This document shows, in pieces, positions 10,165 to 18,778 of a DNA stretch of 64,000 nt (position 1 is its first letter; each line of letters starts with the position of its first letter). The position numbers and the translations under genes are program-made. This DNA is from Cupriavidus sp. IDO. Its GTDB lineage: Bacteria > Pseudomonadota > Gammaproteobacteria > Burkholderiales > Burkholderiaceae. The notes beneath the pieces are model-generated. The model saw only the letters and a list, made by a program, of their open reading frames with translations, made no database searches and was not told where the DNA came from. The DNA lies in NCBI RefSeq assembly GCF_000812465.1, contig NZ_JWMA01000104.1:124001-188000 (forward strand), in the 5' to 3' direction.

Positions 10165-11361
10165 TTAGCCTGCGGCGCGCTGTTCCAGCACTTCGAATGC
10201 GGGCAGCTTCTTGCCTTCCAGGAATTCCAGGAAGGCGCCGCCGCCGGTCGAGATATAGCCAATGCGGTCGGCAATGCCGTACTTGGCGATGGCGGCCAGC
10301 GTGTCGCCACCGCCGGCGATCGAGAAGGCCTTCGAGTCGGCAATTGCCTCGGCGAGAACCTTGGTGCCATTGCCGAACTGGTCGAATTCGAATACGCCGA
10401 CCGGGCCGTTCCAGACGATGGTGCCGGCGGCCTTGAGTTGCCCGGCCAGCATGGCCGCGGTCTTCGGGCCGATGTCGAGGATCATGTCGTCGTCGGCCAC
10501 GTCCTTCACATCCTTGACGGCGGCGGCGGCGTTGGCGCTGAATTCCTTGGCGCACACCACGTCGACGGGGATGGGCACCGAAGCGCCGCGGGCGGCCATG
10601 ATGTCGATGATGGCCTTGGCGTCGGAGACAAGGTCGGCCTCGGCCAGCGACTTGCCGATCTTCAGGCCGGCGGCCAGCATAAAGGTGTTGGCGATGCCGC
10701 CGCCGACGATCAGGTTGTCCACCTTGTCGGCCAGCGACTTCAGGATGGTCAGCTTGGTCGACACCTTGGAGCCGGCCACGATGGCTACCAGCGGACGTGC
10801 CGGCTGGCCCAGGGCCTTGCCCAGCGCATCGATCTCGGCGGCCAGCAGCGGGCCGGCGCAGGCGATCGGGGCGTATTTGGCGATGCCATGGGTGGTCGCT
10901 TCGGCGCGGTGGGCGGTGCCGAAGGCGTCATTCACATAGACGTCGCACAGCTTCGCCATCTTCTGGGCCAGCTCGTCGCTGTTCTTCTTCTCGCCCTTGT
11001 TGACACGACAGTTTTCCAGCAGCACGACCTGGCCGGGCGCCACTTGCACGCCATCGACCCAGTTCTGCACCAGCTTCACCGGCTTGCCCAGCAGCTCGGA
11101 CAAGCGCGCGGCGATCGGGGCCAGCGAATCGGCGGGCTTGAACTCGCCCTCGGTCGGGCGGCCCAGGTGCGACGTGACCATCACGGCGGCGCCGGCGGCC
11201 AGGCAGGCCTCGATGGCGGGCACCGAGGCGCGGATGCGGGTGTCTTCGGTGATGTTGCCTGCGTCATCCTGCGGCACGTTCAGGTCGGCGCGGATGAACA
11301 CACGCTTGCCGGAGATTTTGCCTTGGGAAATGAGATCGGAAAGACGCAGGACTGAGGTCAT
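10165..11361 (-). CDS. pgk: Phosphoglycerate kinase
   Basis: Interconverts 1,3-bisphosphoglycerate and 3-phosphoglycerate with ADP/ATP. It has 398 residues, the usual bacterial length. RADLNVPQDD (near 25) and TSHLGRP (near 60) bind substrate in the N-domain, and GGGDTLAAI near the C-terminus closes over the nucleotide. It is the first gene of the pgk-pyk-fba run. A TAAAAT -10-like hexamer is visible about 50 bases upstream with no good -35 element, and a 10-bp-arm dyad lies further upstream. Confidence 0.96.
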   Translation of the reverse strand: MTSVLRLSDLISQGKISGKRVFIRADLNVPQDDAGNITEDTRIRASVPAIEACLAAGAAVMVTSHLGRPTEGEFKPADSLAPIAARLSELLGKPVKLVQNWVDGVQVAPGQVVLLENCRVNKGEKKNSDELAQKMAKLCDVYVNDAFGTAHRAEATTHGIAKYAPIACAGPLLAAEIDALGKALGQPARPLVAIVAGSKVSTKLTILKSLADKVDNLIVGGGIANTFMLAAGLKIGKSLAEADLVSDAKAIIDIMAARGASVPIPVDVVCAKEFSANAAAAVKDVKDVADDDMILDIGPKTAAMLAGQLKAAGTIVWNGPVGVFEFDQFGNGTKVLAEAIADSKAFSIAGGGDTLAAIAKYGIADRIGYISTGGGAFLEFLEGKKLPAFEVLEQRAAG

Positions 11362-11462
11362 GGCGGTGTGATGGCGCGAGATTTCGCTGAAAAATCGGGG
11401 GAATCACGCATTTTACCTGATCGCGGTCAACGCTTTGCCGATTTGGGGCCATTCGCACACCC

Positions 11463-11488
11463 GCCTTGTGCGCTGTGGCGCACAAGGC
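11463..11488. promoter_or_regulatory. Inverted repeat in the pgk / LuxR-regulator divergent region
   Basis: GCCTTGTGCG and CGCACAAGGC are perfect 10-base arms around CTGTGG. There is no T run, so an operator is more likely than a terminator. It lies about 100 bases upstream of pgk and 215 bases upstream of the first LuxR-type gene in the 342-base divergent gap. Nothing coding is seen in that gap. Confidence 0.5.
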
Positions 11489-11550
11489 ATTGGCCACATG
11501 CCCTGCGGAGCACAACCTTCCCCTACCAAAGCGGGGTCACCGGTATCTCC

Positions 11551-11570
11551 CCCAATCTCTTAAGACTGGG
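11551..11570. promoter_or_regulatory. Imperfect dyad upstream of the first LuxR-type gene
   Basis: CCCAATCT and AGACTGGG flank CTTA; seven of the eight outer base pairs match. It is followed by TTAATG and the direct repeat TGCAAAGTC/TGCAAAGAC. A role as operator for the downstream regulator gene is only inferred. Confidence 0.3.
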
Positions 11571-11703
11571 TTAATGTTTGCAAAGTCTGCAAAGACAGAC
11601 ACGTAGCAACGCCAGAGCCGGCGCTACCGGCCATAAGAACAAGCATGCCGGCGTGGAATGCATGGCCGGCAGCGGGAATTGTCGCGAATGCAGGGGAAGT
11701 CAG

Positions 11704-12810
11704 ATGAACAAAGCCGACATGCACGGAGCGATCCGTGGCTTGTATGAGGGCATTCTTGATCCCGAAGCGTGGCAGCAGAGCTTGCACACCCTGACGGAGC
11801 TGGCCGGCACGGCCCACGCATCGATGTTGGTCTGGGACACCGTGCGTGACCAGATCACCGTCAACGAGATCGTCAATCCGGTGGCGGAGCTGTTCACGCA
11901 GTACGAATCCAGCTACCAGACCATCGATCCGGCCAAGCAATTCGCGCCGCGCATGAAGCCGGGCGAATGGTATATCGATGCGCGCGAGCTGGGTGAAGGC
12001 GCCATGGCGCGCCATCCTTTCTATCGCGATTTCCTCGAGCGTTTCGACCTGCGCTCATACATGGCCTGCCTGGTCGAGCGGCGGCCGCACTACGAGGTCT
12101 ATTTTTCGATGCAGCGCGCGATGTCGCAGCCGGTCTTTTCGCCGGACGACACCAGCGGGCTGAGCTGGGTGATCCCTCATATGCGCAGCGCGATGGCGAT
12201 GCGCGACCGCACGCTGGGCCTGTCGATGCTGGCGCGCCTGTCGGCGCAGCTGGTCGAGCGGCTGGCTTTCGCCTTGCTGGTGTTCTCGCCGCAGCGCCAG
12301 GTGCTGCTGAGCAACAGCAAGGGCGAGCGCTGGGCGCGCCGGCTGGTTCCGGCCGGCAAGGTGTCGGACTGGACGCTGTCGCGGCCGTTCGGCGACATGC
12401 TGCAGGCCGCCTGCGATCCGCAGCGCGCCGTTGCCGCCCAAGCGGCCCGCGCCACGGACAGCGAGGGCGCCACCGCGCAGGTGATCGTGCTGCCGTTGCC
12501 GCCTTCGCATGTCTTTGCCGGCGACTGGCAGCAGCCGGCGGCGCTGGTGATCGTCCATGAGGCAGGCACCGCGCCGCTTCTGCTGGCGCCGGTGTTGCGC
12601 GAGCTTTATGGCCTGACGCCCGCGGAGATCCGGCTCTCCGTCCAGCTGTCCGGCGGACAGGGCCTGCCGGAGGTCAGCCAGCAGCTGCATATCCGGCACG
12701 AAACCGCCCGCACCCAGCTCAAGGCCGTCTTCCACAAGACCGGCACCGCCAGCCAGGCGCAGCTTACGCACCTGCTGTCCCGCCTTGCTACCGCGCTGGA
12801 AGGCGCCTGA
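11704..12810 (+). CDS. LuxR-family helix-turn-helix transcriptional regulator (paralogue 1)
   Basis: A 368-residue regulator with a long N-terminal sensory region and a C-terminal LuxR-type DNA-binding domain (about 305-365) beginning LYGLTPAEIRL and containing the recognition segment HIRHETARTQLKAVFHKTG. It has no receiver-domain aspartate pattern and no recognisable acyl-homoserine-lactone-binding signature, so the ligand is unknown. The start is the ATG after AGGGGAAG; the frame runs further upstream without a ribosome binding site. The next gene is a clear paralogue in the same orientation, 85 bases downstream, pointing to a local duplication. Confidence 0.82.
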   Translation: MNKADMHGAIRGLYEGILDPEAWQQSLHTLTELAGTAHASMLVWDTVRDQITVNEIVNPVAELFTQYESSYQTIDPAKQFAPRMKPGEWYIDARELGEGAMARHPFYRDFLERFDLRSYMACLVERRPHYEVYFSMQRAMSQPVFSPDDTSGLSWVIPHMRSAMAMRDRTLGLSMLARLSAQLVERLAFALLVFSPQRQVLLSNSKGERWARRLVPAGKVSDWTLSRPFGDMLQAACDPQRAVAAQAARATDSEGATAQVIVLPLPPSHVFAGDWQQPAALVIVHEAGTAPLLLAPVLRELYGLTPAEIRLSVQLSGGQGLPEVSQQLHIRHETARTQLKAVFHKTGTASQAQLTHLLSRLATALEGA

Positions 12811-12895
12811 ACCAGCGTTTGTTTCGCCGCCCCACGAAGGCGGCGCGATGTCATTGCCACGCCGGCACAGGCGGGCAGTACAGAAAGGGAAGGCA

Positions 12896-14053
12896 ATGAA
12901 GGAGACGGAGATACACGACACCATTCGCGCGCTGTACCAGGGGATTTTCGATGCCGACGCTTGGCAACGCAGCCTGGGGGCGCTGTGCCGGGCCAGCGGC
13001 AGCGTCCACGCCTCGCTTGTGGTGCTCGATACCGTGCGCGAGCGGGTGCTGGTCAACCAGGTGGTCAATCCCGTGCCCGAACAAGTGGCGGCCTATCGCG
13101 AATACTATGAGTCCCTCGACCCGGGCCTGCCGTTTGCGTCACAGATGGCGGTGGGGAGCTGGTACATCGATTCCCGCGAACTCGGCGAGCAGGCCATGCG
13201 CCGCCTGCCGTTCTATGGCGAGTTCTTCCGGCAGTTCGGCCTGTCGTCGCTGATGGCCTGCCTGGTCGAACGCCAGCCGCACTGCGAGGTCTTCCTGTCG
13301 CTGCAGCGGCCGCAGGGGCGAGAGAGCTATTCGCCGGACGACGCGCGGGCCCTCGACTGGGCCATCCCCCACGTGCGCCACGCGATGGCGCTGCGCGAAC
13401 GGACCCATCGGGTTTCGGCGCTCGCCCACGTGTCGTCGGAGTTGCTGGAGCGCCTGCCGTTTGGCGTGATCGTGTTCAACGCGGACGGCAAGGCGCTGCT
13501 GACCAACCGCGCCGGCGAGCCGTGGGTGCGGCGGCTGGCGCCGGCCGGCACCTCCGGCGTGGGCGGTGCCAGCGGCACGCTGGTTGCGCCAGTGCTGGGC
13601 CGCTCGGACGAATGGCGCCTGTCGCGCCCGTTTGCCGAGGCGCTGCGCACTGCCTGCGACCCTGCCAGCCTCCAGCCCGCGCAAGCCTTGCGGGCGACCG
13701 ACGCGGAAGGCCGGCAGGCCGAAGTTGTCTTGCTGCCACTGCCGGCCGCGCATCATCTGGCCATCGACTGGCAACGGCCAACCGTACTGGTGGCCGTGCA
13801 TGAGGCCGGCCGGGCTTCGCCTGGCGTGCAGGCAGTATTGCGCGAGCTGTACGCGCTGACGCCGGCCGAGACCCGGCTGGCCATGCTGCTGACCACCGGG
13901 ATCGGCCTGCCGGAAGCGTGCGAGCAGCTCGGCATCCGGCGCGAGACCAGCCGGACGCAGCTGAAGGCGATCTTTACCAAGACCGGGACGGCAACGCAGG
14001 CGCAACTCGCGCATCTGCTGACGCGCCTGGGGGTGGGGTTGGGGCTGGGCTAG
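12896..14053 (+). CDS. LuxR-family helix-turn-helix transcriptional regulator (paralogue 2)
   Basis: A 385-residue paralogue of the gene before it. The two align nearly end to end; for example IRALYQGIFDADAWQRSL corresponds to IRGLYEGILDPEAWQQSL, and WYIDSRELGE to WYIDARELGE. The LuxR-type helix-turn-helix is at the C-terminus (LYALTPAETRL ... TSRTQLKAIFTKTG). Compared with paralogue 1 it has about 20 extra residues (Gly/Ser/Val-rich, near 217-236) in the middle. AGGGAAGG before the ATG fixes the start. It ends 21 bases from the convergent azlD gene. The two products could form heterodimers, but that is inference. Confidence 0.82.
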   Translation: MKETEIHDTIRALYQGIFDADAWQRSLGALCRASGSVHASLVVLDTVRERVLVNQVVNPVPEQVAAYREYYESLDPGLPFASQMAVGSWYIDSRELGEQAMRRLPFYGEFFRQFGLSSLMACLVERQPHCEVFLSLQRPQGRESYSPDDARALDWAIPHVRHAMALRERTHRVSALAHVSSELLERLPFGVIVFNADGKALLTNRAGEPWVRRLAPAGTSGVGGASGTLVAPVLGRSDEWRLSRPFAEALRTACDPASLQPAQALRATDAEGRQAEVVLLPLPAAHHLAIDWQRPTVLVAVHEAGRASPGVQAVLRELYALTPAETRLAMLLTTGIGLPEACEQLGIRRETSRTQLKAIFTKTGTATQAQLAHLLTRLGVGLGLG

Positions 14054-14074
14054 GCGGACCAGCGCCTCAGCCCA

Positions 14075-14398
14075 TCAACCTATCAGCCTCAGCGCCGTAT
14101 AGACCGCCATCCCGACCAGGATCATCCCCACCATGCGCCGCGTCAGCAGGTAGAACATCGCCGCGCTGATCCCGGCCACCAGCTTGTAGTTGGACACCGA
14201 CAGGGTGAAATGCCCATTCCAGGTCATCAGGTCCGGTAGGATGATGGCGGCCAGCGCCGCGGCCGGCGCATAGCGCAACGCGCGCTGGATGCGGTCCGGC
14301 ACGGTCACGTGCTCGCCGGCCATCAGGAACAGCGCCCGCGTCACGATGGTGACCACGGCCATGCCGAACAGGGCGATCCAGATTTCGAGATGGCTCAT
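14075..14398 (-). CDS. azlD: AzlD-family branched-chain amino acid exporter small subunit
   Basis: A 107-residue hydrophobic protein with about four predicted membrane segments and the AzlD pattern (TRALFLMAG near 20-28, LRYAPAAALAAIILPDL near 41-57). With AzlC it forms a two-component exporter for branched-chain amino acids or related compounds (BrnFE type). Its ATG overlaps the azlC stop codon (ATGA), so the two are translationally coupled and azlC is transcribed first. Confidence 0.9.
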   Translation of the reverse strand: MSHLEIWIALFGMAVVTIVTRALFLMAGEHVTVPDRIQRALRYAPAAALAAIILPDLMTWNGHFTLSVSNYKLVAGISAAMFYLLTRRMVGMILVGMAVYTALRLIG

Positions 14399-15207
14399 GG
14401 CTGGTCTCCCGGCCGCGTTTCGGCCGCCGTAGCCGTGGCGATCTTGCGGCGCCGGATGCCGCGCAGCGTGGCGCGCGCGGCCAGGTCATCGCTGGCCATG
14501 CCGGCCGCGATGGCGCCCACCACGGCCACGACCAGGCTCAGGCGGTAGGGCAGGTCGAAGCACAGCAACGCCAGGATTGCCGAGACCACCACCGCCAGCA
14601 GCGTCGAGCGCGAATTGATGGTCGCGATCATCACCGGGATCAGCGCCATGGTGCCGGCCAGGCCCAGGCCCCAGCTGTCGGGGAACACGCTGGCGAGCAC
14701 GATGCCGAGGATCGACGAGACCTGCCACATCGCGAAGTTGGTCAGCGCCATGCCCCAGAAATAGCCTTCCTTGCCCGGCTCGTAGCCCGGCGCGCTGTAG
14801 CGCTGCATGAAGTAGACGAAATGCAGGTCGCCGTTGAACGAGCCCAGCAGCGTGCGCCGCAGCAGCGGCATGTAGCTGAAATGCGGCTGCAGCGCGGCGC
14901 TGAAGATGACGAAGCGCAGGTTGACGATGGCCGCGGTCAGCCAGATCGTCCACAGCGGCAGGCCGGCGGCGAACAGCGGCAGCACTGACAGCTGTGCCGA
15001 GCCGGCGTAGACCAGCAGCGACATGCCGATGGCCTCGGGTACCGTCATGACCGACTTGCTCATCGCCACGCCCGTCACCAGGCCCCAGGAAAACACGGCG
15101 GGCAGGGAGGGGGCGAAGTAGCGTGCGCCTTCGATAAAGCCGGCGCGTTCGGCGGGTGCGAAGCGATGCCAGAAGCGCAACCAGACCGATGGTTGTCGGG
15201 ATGTCAT
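14395..15207 (-). CDS. azlC: AzlC-family branched-chain amino acid exporter large subunit
   Basis: A 270-residue inner-membrane protein with about seven to eight hydrophobic segments. The family-typical N-terminal part (F..G.R...P.....F..G...G) is visible as FIEGARYFAPSLPAVFSWGLVTG near residues 24-46. It is the large subunit of the exporter encoded with azlD and overlaps it by four bases. I begin at the ATG before TSRQPSVW; an upstream in-frame extension to 15294 is unlikely because it lacks hydrophobic or family sequence. No regulator gene is adjacent. Confidence 0.9.
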   Translation of the reverse strand: MTSRQPSVWLRFWHRFAPAERAGFIEGARYFAPSLPAVFSWGLVTGVAMSKSVMTVPEAIGMSLLVYAGSAQLSVLPLFAAGLPLWTIWLTAAIVNLRFVIFSAALQPHFSYMPLLRRTLLGSFNGDLHFVYFMQRYSAPGYEPGKEGYFWGMALTNFAMWQVSSILGIVLASVFPDSWGLGLAGTMALIPVMIATINSRSTLLAVVVSAILALLCFDLPYRLSLVVAVVGAIAAGMASDDLAARATLRGIRRRKIATATAAETRPGDQP

Positions 15208-15414
15208 GTCAGCGGTGGACTCGGGGGCGATGCGAGGCCCGGATCGGGCCTGGGAGAATGTGCCGGCCGTCTTGTGGCGGCGGCAAGCAGCCATTATAGG
15301 GGCGGATCGCCATCTGGTAAGCGAGCGCTTAACAAAATGGCTGGCAGCGTTGGTTTGGCCCTACGCCCCCCCGGCAGCAGCTTTCGCGCCCCTTCTTCAT
15401 TGTGAAACGGGTTC

Positions 15415-16956
15415 TTAGGGTGCGCCGCGATACACCCACTGCATCAGCGCGTCGTGGGCTTCCTGCGCCTGCGATGCATTGGGGTGGTTGATATAGCTCA
15501 CCACCACGTAGCGCTCGCCGTTGAGCGAATCGACAAAGCCGGCCAGCGCGCGCACGTCCTGCAGCGTGCCGGTCTTCAGGTAGGCATTGCCGGCGGCGTT
15601 GGCGCGCGTGAGCCGGTTGCGCAGCGTGCCGTCCACGCCCAGGATGGGCAGCGAATCGACCAGCGCCGGGCCAACGCTGCTGGCCTGTGCCTGCTGCAGC
15701 AGGCGCGCCATGTCGTAGGCGCTGATGCGCTCCTCGCGCGACAGGCCCGAGCCGTTGTCGAGCACCAGTCCGGGCATGTCCAGTCCCTGGCGGCTCAGCC
15801 AGCGCTGCACCACGCGGGCCGAGCGTTCGGTGCTGGCCGGGCCGCTGCGGTCGATCTCCGCGCCGATGGTCAGGAACAGCTGGCGCGCCATGACGTTATT
15901 CGAATACTTGTTGATGTCGCGCACGATCTCGCCCAGCGGCTGCCCGTAATGCCGCGCCAGCAGCACCGCGCCGCGCGGCACCTTGCCACTGCGCAGGGCC
16001 GGCAGGTGCGTGAAGCGTCCCCCGGCGTTCTGCCATTCGGCAACGAAGCCGCCCCAGGTGAATTCGGCATGCGAGAGCGTGGCGATATTGAGCACGTGCT
16101 CGCCGCAGTCGGCAGCGTAGTCGCCGGCGAACGATGCCAGCACGGTGCCGTCCGGCTGCGCGGCCACGCTCGGGGTGGCGTGCGCCTGCCAGTCGCCGCA
16201 GCGGCCGTTGGTCAGCGCCAGCCGGTTGTCCAGCTTCAGTTGCGCCAGCGCCGGCGTGACCGCGACGGATACCGTCTGGCTGGCCGGATCGGGCGTGAAC
16301 GTGAACGACAGCGTCTTGAAGGCGTACAGCAGCGCGTCGGGGTTCACGTTGTAGGCGCGCTGCACTTCGCCGTCGATGGTGCCGTTGCCCTCCAGCCCGT
16401 CGGCAAAGTAGCTGCGGTCCAGTACCAGGTCGCCGTTGATGGTGGTGGCGCCGGCAACGCGCGCGCTGGCCACCAGCTTGGCCATCTCCTCCGGCACCAG
16501 CTTGGGATCGCCGCGTCCGCGCAGGTAGACATTGCCGTTGACGGTGCCGTCGCCGGCCGGCTGGTTGTCGGCGTATAGCGAGGTCTGCCAGCGGTAGTCG
16601 GGACCCAGCAGCTGCAGCCCGGCAAAGGTCGTGACCAGCTTCATGGTCGACGCCGGATTCATCGGTGCCTGCGCATTCCAGCTGGCACGTGGCGCGGGTG
16701 CCCCGACCTTGATCACGTAGAAGCTGGCGGCCGAGGCGGGGACATGGGCCTTGCGCAGTGCGGCGGCAACCTGGACGGGTACGCCGGCACGGACAATGCC
16801 GGCATCGGCGCTGGCGGAAGCCTTGGCTGCCCTTGCCGCGGGCGGTTTGGCGATTGCGGCGGGCGGAGCGGCGGCGAGCAGCAGGGCGGCTGCACAGAGC
16901 GGCAGCAGGCTGCGGATAATTCGGGTGATTCTGATTCTTTTTGGCATGGCGGCCAT
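15415..16956 (-). CDS. dacB: D-alanyl-D-alanine carboxypeptidase/endopeptidase (PBP4, class C)
   Basis: Periplasmic low-molecular-weight penicillin-binding protein that trims or cleaves peptidoglycan cross-links. The 513-residue precursor has a signal peptide (hydrophobic residues about 14-34). It also has the three active-site motifs of the family: STMK at 103-106 (nucleophile serine), SNN in NKYSNNVMARQ, and KTG in AYLKTGTLQDVRA near the C-terminus. The inserted domains between the first two motifs are those of PBP4. Two in-frame ATGs three codons apart are both possible starts. It lies 49 bases downstream of a MarR gene, probably a separate unit. Confidence 0.92.
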   Translation of the reverse strand: MAAMPKRIRITRIIRSLLPLCAAALLLAAAPPAAIAKPPAARAAKASASADAGIVRAGVPVQVAAALRKAHVPASAASFYVIKVGAPAPRASWNAQAPMNPASTMKLVTTFAGLQLLGPDYRWQTSLYADNQPAGDGTVNGNVYLRGRGDPKLVPEEMAKLVASARVAGATTINGDLVLDRSYFADGLEGNGTIDGEVQRAYNVNPDALLYAFKTLSFTFTPDPASQTVSVAVTPALAQLKLDNRLALTNGRCGDWQAHATPSVAAQPDGTVLASFAGDYAADCGEHVLNIATLSHAEFTWGGFVAEWQNAGGRFTHLPALRSGKVPRGAVLLARHYGQPLGEIVRDINKYSNNVMARQLFLTIGAEIDRSGPASTERSARVVQRWLSRQGLDMPGLVLDNGSGLSREERISAYDMARLLQQAQASSVGPALVDSLPILGVDGTLRNRLTRANAAGNAYLKTGTLQDVRALAGFVDSLNGERYVVVSYINHPNASQAQEAHDALMQWVYRGAP

Positions 16957-17005
16957 GTTAACGCATGGCCCGGGTCAATCGGATGACGCGAATATGCAGC
17001 CGCGC

Positions 17006-17587
17006 CTAGTCCGTGCGCGGCGGTGCCAGCCTTGCCAGCAGCGCCTTCAGCGTGGCCTGCTCGTCTTCCGATAAGACCGATCCGACATGCGCATCGTGCC
17101 GGATGACGGCCTGTGTTGCAGCTTCCAGCGTACGCCGGCCCGCTGCTGTCAGCACCAGGCTGTAGGCGCGGCGGTCTCCAGCCGCCGGCCGGCGTGCCAC
17201 CAGGTTCATCTCCTGCAGGGCGTCCACCAGCAGCACGGCGCCCGAGCGGGCGATACCGAGGATACGCGCCAGCTCGGTCAGCTTCAGGTGCGGATTGCGG
17301 GAGATGATCACCAGCGCCGAAAAGCGCGGCGGCGTGATCTGCCACTGCGCGAGCGACGCCACGAAGTCTTCGTAGATGCGGATCTGGGCGCGCCGGATGG
17401 CGTAGCCGATCAGGCTGTCGAGCACGCCGTAGTCGATATTCGGCACATGCGGATCGAAACCGCTTTCCAGTCCCGCGCCGGCGCTGGCCGGATCGGGGGC
17501 AAGCGGGTCGCGGGGCTTGCGCCGGGTGCCTCCGCCGTTGGCCGCGCGGGCCGGAGCAGGGGGTACGACGGGGGCGTCGGAACTCAT
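17006..17587 (-). CDS. MarR-family transcriptional regulator
   Basis: A 193-residue winged-helix regulator. After about 45 low-complexity Pro/Ala/Arg residues comes a MarR domain with the segment ITPPRFSALVIISRNPHLKL leading into the recognition helix (LARILGIARSGAVLLVDALQ), and the wing residues RRPAAGDRRAYSL. The ATG overlaps the stop codon of the upstream binding-protein gene by four bases, so it is the distal gene of the monooxygenase - binding protein - marR unit. MarR proteins of this kind often repress an operon and respond to an aromatic ligand, which would fit the monooxygenase. Confidence 0.88.
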   Translation of the reverse strand: MSSDAPVVPPAPARAANGGGTRRKPRDPLAPDPASAGAGLESGFDPHVPNIDYGVLDSLIGYAIRRAQIRIYEDFVASLAQWQITPPRFSALVIISRNPHLKLTELARILGIARSGAVLLVDALQEMNLVARRPAAGDRRAYSLVLTAAGRRTLEAATQAVIRHDAHVGSVLSEDEQATLKALLARLAPPRTD

Positions 17588-18729
17588 TTGAGCAATTTCC
17601 AGTTGCCGTTCTCAATCGTCAGCATAACGCGCCCACGCTGGTCAAAGCCATAGTGATCCTGCGGGCTGTAATTCAGCACGCCATGTGATACGACGATATC
17701 GCGCTCGCTTTCCAGCGCCGAGCGCAGCGCCTTGCGGAATGCCGGCGTGCCGGGTTTGCCCGATTTCAGCGCCACCGGCACGATCCGCTGCAGCACCAGG
17801 CCGGCGTCATATGCGTGCGCGCCAAACTGCGTACGGCTCTCGGCGCCGAACTGCTTCTCGTAGCGGCCCACGTAATCCAGCCCCGGCTTGCGCACCGGAT
17901 TGCCGTCGGCCAGCTGCTCCGGCACGATCACAGGCCCTGCGGGCAGGATGGCGCCGTTGACCGCGCGCCCGCCGATGCGGATAAGGTCCTTGGTGGCCGC
18001 GCCGTGCGTGTGATAGACCGGCCCCGTGTAGCCGCGCTCGCGCAGCGTGGTATGCGGCAGCGCCGCACCGGTGCCGGCGCCCGCGATCAGGATCGCATCG
18101 GGCCTGGCAGCCATCAGCTTGATAGCCTGCGCGGTCACGCTGGTGTCGGCGCGGCCATAGCGCTCGGTGGCGATCAGCCTGATGCCGTTGGCGGTAGCGG
18201 CAGTGGTGAACTCCCTCAGCCAGGTTTCACCGTAGGCGTCGGCAAAGCCAATGAAGCCGATGGTCCTGACACCGTTGGCGCGCGCGGTGGTGGCCACCGC
18301 CTCGGCCATCAGCCGCACCGGCTGCGCGAGCCGGAAGGTCCACTCGCCGCGTCCCGGCTTCAGCTCGATCGGCGAGAACGCCAGCTGCACGGTCTGGGTT
18401 TCGTCCGCCACTTCCGCGATCGCGATGGAAGGTGCCACGGCGGACGAACCGAGGATGATGTCGACCTTCTCTTCCGAGACAAAGCGGCGCGCCACCTTCG
18501 CGCCCTGGGTCGGGTCCGAGGCGTCGTCCAGCACGATATAGCGGACGGCCTCGCCGCCGATCCGTTCGGGCAGGTACGGCATCGAGTTCTTCTGCGGAAT
18601 GCCGAGCGAGGCTGAGGGGCCGGTGGTGGACAGGCTGACGCCTACCGTGACATCGGCCAGTGCGGCGCCGGCGGTACAGGCCAGAACCGCCGCTGCCACG
18701 CTACGGAGCGATGCATTCAGGGGCTTCAT
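17584..18729 (-). CDS. ABC transporter substrate-binding protein (Leu/Ile/Val-binding, type I)
   Basis: A 381-residue periplasmic receptor of the branched-chain-amino-acid/amide (HAAT) family. It has a signal peptide of about 25 residues (ending GAALA-DV). The mature N-terminus VTVGVSLSTTGPSASLG is the classic opening, and GPVYHTHGA and the periplasmic-binding-protein fold run to the C-terminus. The ATG has GAGAGGAG upstream. No permease or ATPase genes are adjacent, so this is an orphan receptor coupled to a flavin monooxygenase gene (49 bases upstream) and a marR gene (overlapping). Family members bind aromatic acids as well as amino acids; the ligand here may be the monooxygenase substrate. 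Confidence 0.9.
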   Translation of the reverse strand: MKPLNASLRSVAAAVLACTAGAALADVTVGVSLSTTGPSASLGIPQKNSMPYLPERIGGEAVRYIVLDDASDPTQGAKVARRFVSEEKVDIILGSSAVAPSIAIAEVADETQTVQLAFSPIELKPGRGEWTFRLAQPVRLMAEAVATTARANGVRTIGFIGFADAYGETWLREFTTAATANGIRLIATERYGRADTSVTAQAIKLMAARPDAILIAGAGTGAALPHTTLRERGYTGPVYHTHGAATKDLIRIGGRAVNGAILPAGPVIVPEQLADGNPVRKPGLDYVGRYEKQFGAESRTQFGAHAYDAGLVLQRIVPVALKSGKPGTPAFRKALRSALESERDIVVSHGVLNYSPQDHYGFDQRGRVMLTIENGNWKLLK

Positions 18730-18778
18730 GTTGTCTCCTCTCATTCGTTTTTTGTCTTGTTCTTGTATTGGCGAAGTG

